Counted from the first letter of the stretch, positions 11,077 through 20,460 are shown. The stretch is DNA of 59,047 bases from an uncultured Candidatus Poseidoniales archaeon (GCA_902520595.1 CABYOM010000004.1:1-59047); one strand, 5' to 3'. Notes: generated from the letters alone by a model not told the origin. Numbers and translations are program-made.

Positions 11077-11118
11077 CTCAACTGATACTTCTTTATTCGT
11101 GTTGCCTGTGAGCGAATC

Positions 11119-11484
11119 ATGGCCTCGAGCGATACCCTCGAAGATACAATTCTTCTGATTGATACATTTACCAAAGAACGTGATTGGCAACAGTTTCACA
11201 GTATCAAAAACCTCATGTCTTCAGTTTCCATTGAAGCGAGTGAATTGAATGAGACAATACAATGGGAAAACCCATCACCACTGGAAGTGAAAGAAAATCC
11301 AGAACTTGTTACTGCTATTGGTGATGAATTAGCAGATGTCATGGTTTATTGTTTGCGGTTATGCTCTGTTCTCGGTTTTGAACCGGTTGAACTCATCAAC
11401 CAAAAAATTGAGAAAAATCGTACCAAATATCCTGTTTCAAAGAGTAAAGGGAGTTCTAAAAAATACACAATGTATGAAAATTGA
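11119..11484 (+). CDS. MazG-like nucleotide pyrophosphohydrolase
   Basis: ERDWQQFHSIKNLMSSVSIEASELNETIQW...GDELADVMVYCLRLC; all-alpha NTP pyrophosphatase pattern (EExxE / ExxD). Confidence 0.8.
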   Translation: MASSDTLEDTILLIDTFTKERDWQQFHSIKNLMSSVSIEASELNETIQWENPSPLEVKENPELVTAIGDELADVMVYCLRLCSVLGFEPVELINQKIEKNRTKYPVSKSKGSSKKYTMYEN

Positions 11485-11535
11485 GCCAATGAGCGAAGCA
11501 AATACTTGAAAGAGTGCCTACGACAACATCACATC

Positions 11536-12198
11536 ATGGAGTTCTTCCTTGACACAGCAGATGTAGACGAAATACGAGAAATCGCCGCTTGGGGAATCCT
11601 CGACGGTGTGACGACAAACCCCTCATTGATTAAGAAAAGTGGACGGGATTTCAAACAGGTTGTTGCTGAAATTGCTTCGATTTGTGATGGCCCAATATCT
11701 GCAGAAGTGACTGCTATGGATACCGCTGGAATGATTGAACAAGGACGAGCACTCAAAGCAGAACTACCTGATAACGTGATTATCAAGATTCCGTGCACAC
11801 CTGAAGGACTGGCTGCTACCAAAGTGTTAACTCAAGACGGAATTAAAACCAACGTCACTCTCATTTTTTCTGCTGCTCAGGCACTGATGGCCGCAAAATC
11901 GGGCGCAACTTACGTTTCCCCATTCATTGGACGCATTGATGATACTGGACACGATGGAATGAACCTTATCGCTGAGATTATGGAAACTTGGGCAAATTAT
12001 CCATACATCACGACCAAAGTTTTAGCAGCATCCATTCGCCATCCAACGCATGTTTTGCAGTGCATTCAATTGGGAGCACACACCGCAACCATGCCGGCAA
12101 AAACATTCCGTCAATTGATGAAGCATCCACTTACTGACCGTGGTCTTGAAGGTTTCATGAAGGATTGGGCTGAAGTCGAAAAAGCTGGAAATGCTTGA
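11536..12198 (+). CDS. Transaldolase / fructose-6-phosphate aldolase family
   Basis: [63 protein letters not shown]. Confidence 0.92.
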   Translation: MEFFLDTADVDEIREIAAWGILDGVTTNPSLIKKSGRDFKQVVAEIASICDGPISAEVTAMDTAGMIEQGRALKAELPDNVIIKIPCTPEGLAATKVLTQDGIKTNVTLIFSAAQALMAAKSGATYVSPFIGRIDDTGHDGMNLIAEIMETWANYPYITTKVLAASIRHPTHVLQCIQLGAHTATMPAKTFRQLMKHPLTDRGLEGFMKDWAEVEKAGNA

Positions 12199-12270
12199 AG
12201 AAGTGCATTTTGCTCGTAAGGAGGCTTCTTGAAGGAAGGCTTCACCCGCTTACTTACGGGAGCCGGTGTA

Positions 12271-12840
12271 ATGTCATCCAATAGGGAAATGCTCAATCGA
12301 CTTTTGTCGGGTGATTTTTCACCCGAAGAAATCGCTGATGACCCTATATTGGTCAGTTTGGCAGAACGTGTTTACGGGATAAAAATCGACCCGGTTATCA
12401 CTTCTAAGCCTCGAGATTTCGTCCCCCACTCCGGTGCCGCTGAAGTAACTGAGGTAGCGCCACCTACTGATATGTTGATTGAAGTGATTGGCGATATCGC
12501 ACCAGCTTTGCCTGTTGGCGGCATGGATCTTCCTGAAATTGCTCCACCCGTAGTTGCCGAGAAGAAGAAATCAGGAATAGTACAAAAACTTGCATTCGCA
12601 GGATTTGGTTTTGTAACACTCAATTTATTTGGAATTTGGTCCTTCGTAGCCGGCAGTTTTTGTCAAAGTGGAGATTTATGCCCTTCCGATGGATATACAC
12701 GTCTTAATTTGATGGAAATATACAAAATCGATACTGGATACGGATGGTCTGAGCCTGTTCAATCTGGCGCCTATGGTATTCCTGATATCGTTGCTGTAGT
12801 CGTTCTTGGTATCGCCATTTTGGCAATGCGTAGAAAGTGA
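12271..12840 (+). CDS. Uncharacterised membrane protein with two C-terminal TM segments
   Basis: Intact ORF with two predicted TM helices and a Cys-containing loop FCQSGDLCPSDGYTRLN. The ATG at 12271 is more plausible than the upstream TTG. Confidence 0.55.
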   Translation: MSSNREMLNRLLSGDFSPEEIADDPILVSLAERVYGIKIDPVITSKPRDFVPHSGAAEVTEVAPPTDMLIEVIGDIAPALPVGGMDLPEIAPPVVAEKKKSGIVQKLAFAGFGFVTLNLFGIWSFVAGSFCQSGDLCPSDGYTRLNLMEIYKIDTGYGWSEPVQSGAYGIPDIVAVVVLGIAILAMRRK

Positions 12841-13103
12841 TTGTGTTGACGATGTTCATCGACATGAATACTGAACTTATCGCATATTTGGGAATGATTT
12901 TGATCCTCGTTGCCTTCTTTTTAGAAACACGAAACGTAATTGAGAGTAAGTCTTCACTTTATCTTCTTCTTATGGCGGTCGGTTCTGGGCTACTCGCAAT
13001 TCGTGCTTACTTAATTGATGAATGGGCCTTTTTCATTCTTGAAATCGCATGGTTTCTCACCGCAATCGTTGGATTGCTCTACCTGAAAAGAATTACTGAA
13101 TGA
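12837..13103 (+). CDS. Small three-TM membrane protein
   Basis: ORF overlaps the stop of the preceding gene; three hydrophobic helices. Confidence 0.55.
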   Translation: MIVLTMFIDMNTELIAYLGMILILVAFFLETRNVIESKSSLYLLLMAVGSGLLAIRAYLIDEWAFFILEIAWFLTAIVGLLYLKRITE

Positions 13104-13185
13104 CACGAACGAGTGGTAAAGAATTGAGTTTATGTTGTCAATTCAAGCGTCATCTTGATGAAAGAGTGTTGACCGAAGTGCATTC

Positions 13186-14715
13186 ATGAGCCAAGGACCT
13201 GGCAAGGCCAAGCGCGGTATTCCATCTAAGGCTGAGAATTTCAATGAATGGTACCCATTCATGGTCGAGGCTGCAGAATTGGTCGACAAACGTTATCCTA
13301 TCAAGGGCATGGATGTATGGCGCCCATATGGTTGGAAAACCATGAAACTTATCGATGCACTTACTCATGCGGAGATGGAGCGAACAGACCATGAAGAAGT
13401 GAATTTCCCACTTCTCATTCCAGAAAATCTCTTGGAAAAAGAAAATGCTCTGGTTGCTCGATTAAAGCGTGCTCGTGAAGAAGGAGTCGACCCTGACGAT
13501 CTGCGTGATGAAGATGAAGAAGGTGGATTCAAGAAAGAAGTGTATTGGGTCAAACATGCTGGAGATAATGAATTGGATATTCCGATGTTCCTACGCCCTA
13601 CTTCGGAAACAGCCATGTACACAATGTTTCCATTATGGATACGATCTCACAAAGACTTGCCACTCAAGGTCTACCAAATGGTCAACACATTCCGGTATGA
13701 GACAAAGCAAACTCGTTCATTCATTCGTGTCAGAGAGATTCATTTCTTTGAAGCTCACACCGCACACGCCGATGAACAAGATGCATCTCGACAAATCGCT
13801 CAAGACCTCGAGATTGTAGACAATCTCATGCACGACTTGTGTCTTCCAATTATCAAAGCAAAGCGACCAGTCTGGGACACATTCCCTGGAGCATGGTACA
13901 CCATCGGAATTGATGCAGTAATGCCGAATGGAAGAACCCTGCAAGTTGCTTCTTGCCACCATTATCGTGACCAGTGGGCCAAAGCATTCGACCTCTCCTA
14001 TGAAAATCTTGAAGCAAAGCAAGAATATTGCCATCAGACAACTTATGGAATGTCGGAGCGATTACTCGGAGCCGTTGTTGGTATGCACGGTGATGAAAAC
14101 GGGTTGATTATGCCGCCTGCAGTTGCGCCATTCCAAGTGGTCATATGCCCAATGATTCGAAAGAACTCAGATGTAGACACCGTGGCAGTTGCACAAGACA
14201 TGGCATCTACACTCAAGAAGCACGGACTTCGAGTGAAAGTTGATTCACGAGATATCCATGCTGGTCAGAAGTATTACGATTGGGAAATTAAAGGTGTTCC
14301 ACTGCGACTCGATGTCGGTCCTCGAGACATTGCTCAAGGAACTGCATTTGCAGCTCGCCGAACTGGAGGAAAAGAACCAATCCCTATGGATGACTTACCG
14401 AATGCATGCCTTGCTATATTGGATGAAATTGCTACAGAATTACGCAATCGTTCATCTGCGCACATGCACGATGTCATACAACCCCTACCCGCCTTTGAAG
14501 AAAATGACGGGAACTGGGTCATGAAAGGTGAAATTGAAGAAGGCAAAATCTACCAAATCCCATTCGATGGAACTGACGCACATGCAGAAGCAATTGAACG
14601 TACGACTGGAATGACATTCCTCGGCGATTCAACTGAAGATTTTGATGAAGAAGTTCCATGCCACATGAGTGGTAAAATGACCAAGCGTCGTGTGATTCTC
14701 GCCAAAACCTATTGA
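13186..14715 (+). CDS. proS: Prolyl-tRNA synthetase (archaeal/eukaryotic type)
   Basis: FLRPTSETAMYTMFPLWIRSHKDLPLKVYQMVNTFRYETKQTRSFIRVREIHFFEAHTAHA; DVGPRDIAQGTAFAARRTGGKEPI. Confidence 0.95.
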   Translation: MSQGPGKAKRGIPSKAENFNEWYPFMVEAAELVDKRYPIKGMDVWRPYGWKTMKLIDALTHAEMERTDHEEVNFPLLIPENLLEKENALVARLKRAREEGVDPDDLRDEDEEGGFKKEVYWVKHAGDNELDIPMFLRPTSETAMYTMFPLWIRSHKDLPLKVYQMVNTFRYETKQTRSFIRVREIHFFEAHTAHADEQDASRQIAQDLEIVDNLMHDLCLPIIKAKRPVWDTFPGAWYTIGIDAVMPNGRTLQVASCHHYRDQWAKAFDLSYENLEAKQEYCHQTTYGMSERLLGAVVGMHGDENGLIMPPAVAPFQVVICPMIRKNSDVDTVAVAQDMASTLKKHGLRVKVDSRDIHAGQKYYDWEIKGVPLRLDVGPRDIAQGTAFAARRTGGKEPIPMDDLPNACLAILDEIATELRNRSSAHMHDVIQPLPAFEENDGNWVMKGEIEEGKIYQIPFDGTDAHAEAIERTTGMTFLGDSTEDFDEEVPCHMSGKMTKRRVILAKTY

Positions 14716-14748
14716 TCGAAATTCCAGTAAACCACTTGGCCTATAGCT

Positions 14749-14924
14749 ATGCAACCATTCTTTCGATTCAATGCGGGTATGTCGAAGACAACTGCTAGAG
14801 ACACGCTGCGTAAGCGAAAGAAATCTGCTTGGAACTAAGTTCTGACGGAAAATCCTCGGATGAAATTGAAGAAGTTGTGGTTGAATTTCCTGCTGATGAA
14901 AAGAGGGAGTTTCGAATAGTTTGA
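14749..14924 (+). pseudogene. Possible frameshifted short ORF or coding remnant
   Basis: MQPFFRFNAGMSKTTARDTLRKRKKSAWN* in one frame, continued in a second frame as AKEICLELSSDGKSSDEIEEVVVEFPADEKREFRIV*. A single indel near GCGAAAGAAATC would join them. Confidence 0.25.
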
Positions 14925-15069
14925 ACAAGAATGAAGGAGATTCGAACTGCTAAAATGAATCATTTACCCCTTACAGCATTTCCATTCACGGCAATGTTTG
15001 CAATCGTATTTCTTGGGCAATGATCCTAAGTGCTTTGTTAAGATTCAATTATTGGGTAGAATGTGAGGA

Positions 15070-16902
15070 TTATTCGCTATCAGGAAGTCCTAAATCGAGG
15101 TTAAATTTTCGTTCTAACTCTGAAACCCTTTCAGTCGAGATGCCAAGCGTTTTGGCTTGTATTTTCAGCATCTTTCGCTCATCGTCGGTTATAATCAAAT
15201 CTTCCATTGCTACTTGATATGCTTCCATGTATGATTCTTCTTTACTCTTATCCAGAACCTCGGATTCAGTAATCTGTGCCTGAATCTTAAATTCATCGTA
15301 TTGTATTACCCCATCTTCGTTCAAGTCAATCTCTTTGAATAATTCTGAACGTGACTCTAGAGGTAGTTTCGAGACCTCTGGAGCAGCTGAAAACTCCTCC
15401 GGCGAAATGAGATTGTCGTTGTTACTGTCCATTGATACAAATGCTTTCTTGATCTCTCTTTCGTCGATTGGGGCTTCACCCGTTGTGGCAAAAACACTCA
15501 TCATATTTATTCCGCTTTTGCCGTACCGTTCGGCCAAGTCTGTGTTACCTTGACCGAGTCTTTTCAATTCATCGTACCAATCCTCAAGGTAGGCTTTTCT
15601 CTCCACATCTATTCCATAGGCTGTGGCTTGTAAATTTAGCATCGAGCGTTCATTGTCGGTGATTCTGCTGTCCTTCATAGCAAGCGAATACATCTCAAGA
15701 TAACCTAATTCTTCTTGGGTATGGGATTCTGGAATAAGCTTTGATGAGAATACACCTAATGTTGATAAAATCGGTTTTCTCATCAATATGAATGTTAATC
15801 CAATGAATACACCACCGATCCAACCCTGATTAAACACAGACTCCATAAGTTCAGTACTAACTAAGAAGAGAATGGCACCCAAGCTTGCAAAAATGGTCGT
15901 TGTGAATGTCTTTCGCAACCGCTCATCAATTCCAAACATGTCGTTTTTGATGACTGCATAAGTGAAGATTATGCCCTCAAATAAAGCAGCCAAAACAACT
16001 GCTGTGGGCATCAATGGTGGAAGAATGTAGAGTGCTGTGGTCAATTCCATGCCAGGATTAAATGGGTTTACCTTCAGAGTTGGAGGTCCACCAATAATTG
16101 AAATCATCCAAAATAAGATGAGAGTTGTTGTGACTTGTAAAACGGTCTTGCCAATAAACCCTAAACGCACTGCTCTCACTTCACCGGTTAGATTTGTATT
16201 TTTCTCCTTAAGAATTCTGTTTTTCGAACGTGTGAGGGCAACGGTTGCCACAATTGCACCGATAAGAGGTATGAAGAGCAATATTCTGCTAAGTGGCCCG
16301 ATGACCACATTCGTAAACGTCAATGGATAAACCGATTCAAATTCTTCAGTGCACACCGGCTCAAAGGGCAAAGGCTCTCCTGAATATGTGGAGCCGCGAC
16401 CAGTACCTACGCTTTCGCAGTAAATCCAACTTATGTCTCCGATTGAAACATTCGTCCCTCCCAAGAAGTGACTCGAAATAAGAATCACACTCAAGCAAAA
16501 AATAGGAACGATGTACAATCCATGGAATTTGAAAAATCCAGATATTTGTTTCGCCCATTTATTTTCACTGTAGAACGTAGCTGCAACCATGTAGAGGATG
16601 AAAAGTTGCAGCGACATAGTGTAGTATGCAACTCGGGCAGGCTTCAAAAATGTCAACGCTTCTTCGGGCCATGCATACAACCAAAACAACATTGCTGTAA
16701 AGCAACGAATTGCTTCTGTTACAAGCATGAGAGCCATAAAACGATTCTTTGTTTTTTGTGGATTGGCCTTCAAAATTAAGTAAGCAAGGAAAATTAGGAA
16801 TATTCCGGATAAAATACTGAATATCGCAAGTAAATTCCAATATCCAATGAATGTACCTACTGCTCGTAGGTAATAGGAAAGAGGCGAGCCTACATCTGCC
16901 AT
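15070..16902 (-). CDS. Polytopic membrane protein with cytoplasmic EF-hand pair flanked by duplicated helical (TerB-like?) repeats
   Basis: Multiple N-terminal TM helices; EF-hands DSNNDNLISPEE and DLNEDGVIQYDE; flanking repeats YLEMYSLAMKDSRITDNERSMLNLQATAYGIDVER and YMEAYQVAMEDLIITDDERKMLKIQAKTLGISTER. Confidence 0.75.
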   Translation of the reverse strand: MADVGSPLSYYLRAVGTFIGYWNLLAIFSILSGIFLIFLAYLILKANPQKTKNRFMALMLVTEAIRCFTAMLFWLYAWPEEALTFLKPARVAYYTMSLQLFILYMVAATFYSENKWAKQISGFFKFHGLYIVPIFCLSVILISSHFLGGTNVSIGDISWIYCESVGTGRGSTYSGEPLPFEPVCTEEFESVYPLTFTNVVIGPLSRILLFIPLIGAIVATVALTRSKNRILKEKNTNLTGEVRAVRLGFIGKTVLQVTTTLILFWMISIIGGPPTLKVNPFNPGMELTTALYILPPLMPTAVVLAALFEGIIFTYAVIKNDMFGIDERLRKTFTTTIFASLGAILFLVSTELMESVFNQGWIGGVFIGLTFILMRKPILSTLGVFSSKLIPESHTQEELGYLEMYSLAMKDSRITDNERSMLNLQATAYGIDVERKAYLEDWYDELKRLGQGNTDLAERYGKSGINMMSVFATTGEAPIDEREIKKAFVSMDSNNDNLISPEEFSAAPEVSKLPLESRSELFKEIDLNEDGVIQYDEFKIQAQITESEVLDKSKEESYMEAYQVAMEDLIITDDERKMLKIQAKTLGISTERVSELERKFNLDLGLPDSE

Positions 16903-17012
16903 GTAAATACGTCAAAAGCAGTGTATATTAGGACTACTCTTTGATATTCACCTTTAAGTGCCTTTGAATAATTCGAGAACAACTTAGGAACGCTATCCAG
17001 CCGCTGCAATAT

Positions 17013-17909
17013 TTATTCAGACTCAGAAAAATTGCTCGAGGCTTTTTTACCGAAAATGATTCCTGAGAGAAGAACTGATGAACCTAGGCACCCAGCGAGC
17101 GTAAAGAGAATTGCTCCTGAAATTCCCGGACTCGCAATTGCCACACGTAAGATCACAGTCGACAATACAAAGCCGGTATTTCTAGCCAAATGGGAAAAAT
17201 CAGTAATGTACTGATATGAAAGCAAGAGTATGAGAATGTCTGCCATGATGAGTATAGTGAAGAAATCAAGGAAGAATATCATTCTGTTCGTACTCCCGTC
17301 TCCCTGTAAGAGAGCGTATGACCAAGTTGATAGCGAGTAACATGCAACCACGACATACACAGTAAGGAGTAAAAGGGCGAGTTGCTTTTTTTGTGAGATG
17401 AATTTGGTCAATTCCTCATTTGCGTTCGCATTGACATCGGCATTTCTTTGCACATTGTTAAAGAACAGTGCAGTCCAGAACAGGACGATAAAAGCGACAC
17501 ACTCCATACCCAGTGTCGTTATGCTGTCGTCAATTGATGAAGAAACTGAAGCGTCGATGTCAGACAATCTTTTGAGAATGTCTCGAACAACGAGTAGAGT
17601 TATGATTTCAAATTGTTTGCCGATAGAGTTTGTAAAAGACTTGGGTATTGTGCGTATTAATTCATAGACTTCGTAGGCTAAAAATATCGAAAATGGAGTG
17701 TACAGTGAATCGAGATATGAGTCAAACAGTCCACTTGTCTTATCAGAAAAAACGATCAATTCAAACTGGTACAGGAAACAGAGGAGAAGGTGAAACAGAA
17801 AACCAAGAATTGCAGCTCGGATGCATACAACACGCAAATTTTCGTTCACACTTTTGCCCAAGAACTTGTCATAGAGAGTATTCACGGTATCAATGTTTTT
17901 TGATTTCAT
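17013..17909 (-). CDS. Uncharacterised polytopic membrane protein
   Basis: 298-aa ORF with several hydrophobic segments; no family recognised. Confidence 0.6.
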   Translation of the reverse strand: MKSKNIDTVNTLYDKFLGKSVNENLRVVCIRAAILGFLFHLLLCFLYQFELIVFSDKTSGLFDSYLDSLYTPFSIFLAYEVYELIRTIPKSFTNSIGKQFEIITLLVVRDILKRLSDIDASVSSSIDDSITTLGMECVAFIVLFWTALFFNNVQRNADVNANANEELTKFISQKKQLALLLLTVYVVVACYSLSTWSYALLQGDGSTNRMIFFLDFFTILIMADILILLLSYQYITDFSHLARNTGFVLSTVILRVAIASPGISGAILFTLAGCLGSSVLLSGIIFGKKASSNFSESE

Positions 17910-17959
17910 TCATATAACTATGTCATGCTCCACCCTACGAAAGCAGATTCTCGAAGAAA

Positions 17960-18085
17960 AATTCTATGATGGAAATAGGTCATTGTACTGACAAAATGAG
18001 ATTCAGCGACTCCTACACAACGGTACCCTTGTATTCATGGGTGTACACAAGGGTTCCCCTTTGAGATACTAGAATCATAGAATTT
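17960..18085. repeat. Palindromic repeat family, copy E1 (divergent)
   Basis: Outer exact 12-bp inverted repeat AAATTCTATGAT (17960-17971) / ATCATAGAATTT (18074-18085). Near-symmetric about an inner near-palindrome ACAAcGGTACCcTTGT; also contains GGGTGTACACAAGGGTTCCCC, related to the other copies. Confidence 0.6.
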
Positions 18086-18126
18086 GTAGGGAATATCAAT
18101 ATATAGATAAACTCGGAGAATTCTGC

Positions 18127-18468
18127 ATGGAGGGATCACAACAAATCAGCAAATCAGAAACGTATGAATCTAGTTTGTTTTCAACCTTGAGCATTGGCGG
18201 AATGATTTCTATCTATCAGTTTTTCAACATGCGAGCAAATTTCTGCTTTTCTATCTGGGGATATCGTTGCGAATATCCTCCAGGATACGCATATCCGTTT
18301 ATCCTTCTATTTCTCTTGATCGTTCTCTCTGTTTCGTACGGAATTTGGTGTTTGACTCGTGGAAAATGGCGCTACGGAATGGGCGCCATCTCCGGGGGAT
18401 TTTTCTCTTTGCCCCTGTTTTTTCTCGCAATGGTTTTCGGAGCGATTTCTAGTGGAACTTTGGGATAA
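18127..18468 (+). CDS. Small orphan membrane protein with FxxWGYRCEYPPGYAYP loop
   Basis: 113-aa ORF with about three TM helices; shares a WG..C..PPGY..P loop with the ORF at 18731. Confidence 0.55.
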   Translation: MEGSQQISKSETYESSLFSTLSIGGMISIYQFFNMRANFCFSIWGYRCEYPPGYAYPFILLFLLIVLSVSYGIWCLTRGKWRYGMGAISGGFFSLPLFFLAMVFGAISSGTLG

Positions 18469-18473
18469 GTAGA

Positions 18474-18672
18474 AAGTAAGTAATTCGCTTGCGCTTACAA
18501 GGGGTTATGCTAAACACCATTGTGTACAATCCACCAGTTTGAAAGGGCTCTCAGTGGGCCCTTCACTACGCTAGCGATGTATATGACCCTCTGCGAACCC
18601 ATCAATATGATGAGTCTACTCACAAGGGTGTTTAGCATCAACCCTCGTAGAGATAAGCAAACCAATTATTCA
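18474..18672. repeat. ~200-bp imperfect palindrome, copy E2/E3 (two complete arms, centre CGCTAGCG at 18569-18576)
   Basis: Left arm AGTAAGTAATTCGCTTGCGCTTACAAGGGGTTATGCTAAACACCATTGTG. Reverse complement of right arm GAGTGAATAATTGGTTTGCTTATCTCTACGAGGGTTGATGCTAAACACCCTTGTG. ATGCTAAACACC is an exact 12-mer in both arms. Confidence 0.75.
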
Positions 18673-18730
18673 CTCTTATTTGTCAGATGAAAATTTATAT
18701 CATACACTAATTTCACCCTAATGTGATACT

Positions 18731-19318
18731 ATGACAAGATTAGTTGGTGAGGAAAATCTTGGTGAAAAGGAACTGCATCCCACTGAGACCTCAGTAATTG
18801 GAGCTAAAAATCAAGGTTTTTTTCATTACAATATAGTGTCACTTTGGATGGCGATTGTTCCTATCATTGGGCTTGTCCTTTGGCTTGCCCATTCAGCAAA
18901 TGACGCTGAATTCGCCAATTCAACAGGTGATGCCGCTGGATTCGTTTTGAGTGGTTTCATGATTTCCATTCCAATTGCCATGATTAGCGCACTTTTTGCA
19001 ATTCGAGCATTGGGCAAGCGATTCTTGAATCCGATGATAATCTCAATTCTAATTGCGATACCATTAGCAATTTGGGAATATTTCAATGAGTTAAATAATG
19101 GATGTTCTGATTGGGGTTGGGGAACTTGCCCCCCTGATCCACCAGGGTACGATTTACCACGTACTATTATGTTGATTTATCTCATTATTTTGGGGGTTTA
19201 CGCTCTTTCGAAATACGATAATAAAGAAGACCAAGCACGAACTTATGGTATTGCATATGGCATGGGATTTGGCTACCTAATTTACGTTCTTGCATGGTTC
19301 TACGGCTGGTTTGGATAA
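18731..19318 (+). CDS. Small orphan membrane protein with CSDWGWGTCPPDPPGYDLP loop
   Basis: 195-aa ORF with about 4-5 TM helices; loop motif resembles the ORF at 18127. Confidence 0.6.
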   Translation: MTRLVGEENLGEKELHPTETSVIGAKNQGFFHYNIVSLWMAIVPIIGLVLWLAHSANDAEFANSTGDAAGFVLSGFMISIPIAMISALFAIRALGKRFLNPMIISILIAIPLAIWEYFNELNNGCSDWGWGTCPPDPPGYDLPRTIMLIYLIILGVYALSKYDNKEDQARTYGIAYGMGFGYLIYVLAWFYGWFG

Positions 19319-19348
19319 ACTAATTCACATACAAAGAATCTATCTGAT

Positions 19349-19380
19349 GCAGTTGGGTTGAACACAAGGGGGTCCCAACG
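19349..19380. repeat. Short partial copy E5 of the palindromic repeat family
   Basis: GTTGGGTTGAACACAAGGGGGTCCCAAC: terminal GTTGGG/CCCAAC inverted repeat. The reverse complement ACCCCCTTGTGTTCAACCCA matches E1 rc AACCCTTGTGTACACCCA. Lies between two convergent genes. Confidence 0.45.
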
Positions 19381-19386
19381 TGAAGT

Positions 19387-20460
19387 TCAATCTTCAATAT
19401 GCTTCAAGCGGCTAATGGCCTTTTTCCGGTTTTCAGGAATTTTCGTATCCAATCTCTCTTGGGATTGAATCGTCACAAGGCCATCTTCTTCGTCTAATTC
19501 AAGCATTGCTAGGAAATTTTCGCTCAGAGCTTTCAATTGAGATTCTCCGAAAACAACGTAGACCTTATCGGCCTCTCCGAATACGTCTATTGACCATTCA
19601 AGTCCAAAGCAGGGAACTCCATTTCGAACTAAAATCAAACAATCTCTCATCTCAATTTTATGTCTGCTTCGAAGTTTTAATTTGCTGAAACTATTGTATT
19701 CAATGGTGTATGTTTCGGTCTTCTCTAAATCAGCGTGTAACTGTATAAGATTCTTTTTTGAGCCAGTCTCGTCTTCTTCTAAATTATATTCAGGCCAGTC
19801 AGGATGATTTACTCCAAATATCCGTGTAATCGTCAAACCTCGTTCAATTAGATCTAAATTGAAGTTAAAAAATTTCTGACCTGTTTGGGGGCGGAGCCAC
19901 CAAAGTCGCGTATTTGTGAAGGCAGTTGCATAGATTTTGTCTCCTGGTTGAGCAAATTCCGTAATCAATTGGTAGGTATCCTTCGATTCATCGGAACCTT
20001 GTAATCCCGGAGTTCTAGAGATTAATTGAATCCTCCCAAAATCACGAATATTGGCTTCCTGCTCATTAATTGTCCAATGAACAATTTGGTTTGCAACGAT
20101 TTCGCTCTTTGCATCAATTTCACGTGCAGAAATTCCCTCGATGAGATTTCGAAGTGAATAAGCAATTTTAGCTCGAATAGGGCCAATTTCTGTTAATCTC
20201 GCTTTTGAATTAGGCCAATTCATCAAAAACGTACCGAAATTACTCTCCTTCTCTTTGAGATGTAACCTGTGGATGAAAAGTACGGCTGGTCCGATGATAC
20301 TTGTTGTTACTGAAGTCAAAAGATACTGGGAGAGAACAACACTATCCCAAACAAAAATTTCTTCACCGGAAGCAACTCTTGAAGATATTGCCAATACCAA
20401 TCCAACAATCGCAGATACGACTGCTGCAATGATTATACTTGATGATCTACTTTCATTCAT
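19387..20460 (-). CDS. Uncharacterised protein, N-terminal TM pair plus soluble domain (possibly PLD-like; unproven)
   Basis: Two N-terminal hydrophobic segments, then KIYATAFTNTRLWWL...KLRSRHKIEMRDCLILVRNGVPCFGLEWSIDVFG. Start MNESRSS overlaps the stop of the transporter gene by 8 nt. Confidence 0.5.
   Translation of the reverse strand: MNESRSSSIIIAAVVSAIVGLVLAISSRVASGEEIFVWDSVVLSQYLLTSVTTSIIGPAVLFIHRLHLKEKESNFGTFLMNWPNSKARLTEIGPIRAKIAYSLRNLIEGISAREIDAKSEIVANQIVHWTINEQEANIRDFGRIQLISRTPGLQGSDESKDTYQLITEFAQPGDKIYATAFTNTRLWWLRPQTGQKFFNFNLDLIERGLTITRIFGVNHPDWPEYNLEEDETGSKKNLIQLHADLEKTETYTIEYNSFSKLKLRSRHKIEMRDCLILVRNGVPCFGLEWSIDVFGEADKVYVVFGESQLKALSENFLAMLELDEEDGLVTIQSQERLDTKIPENRKKAISRLKHIED

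Noticed and set aside
18474-18672. tRNA or other standard structured RNA in the palindrome
   Set aside because: No T-loop GGTTCRA, acceptor stem or anticodon arm arrangement; symmetry is that of a simple inverted repeat.
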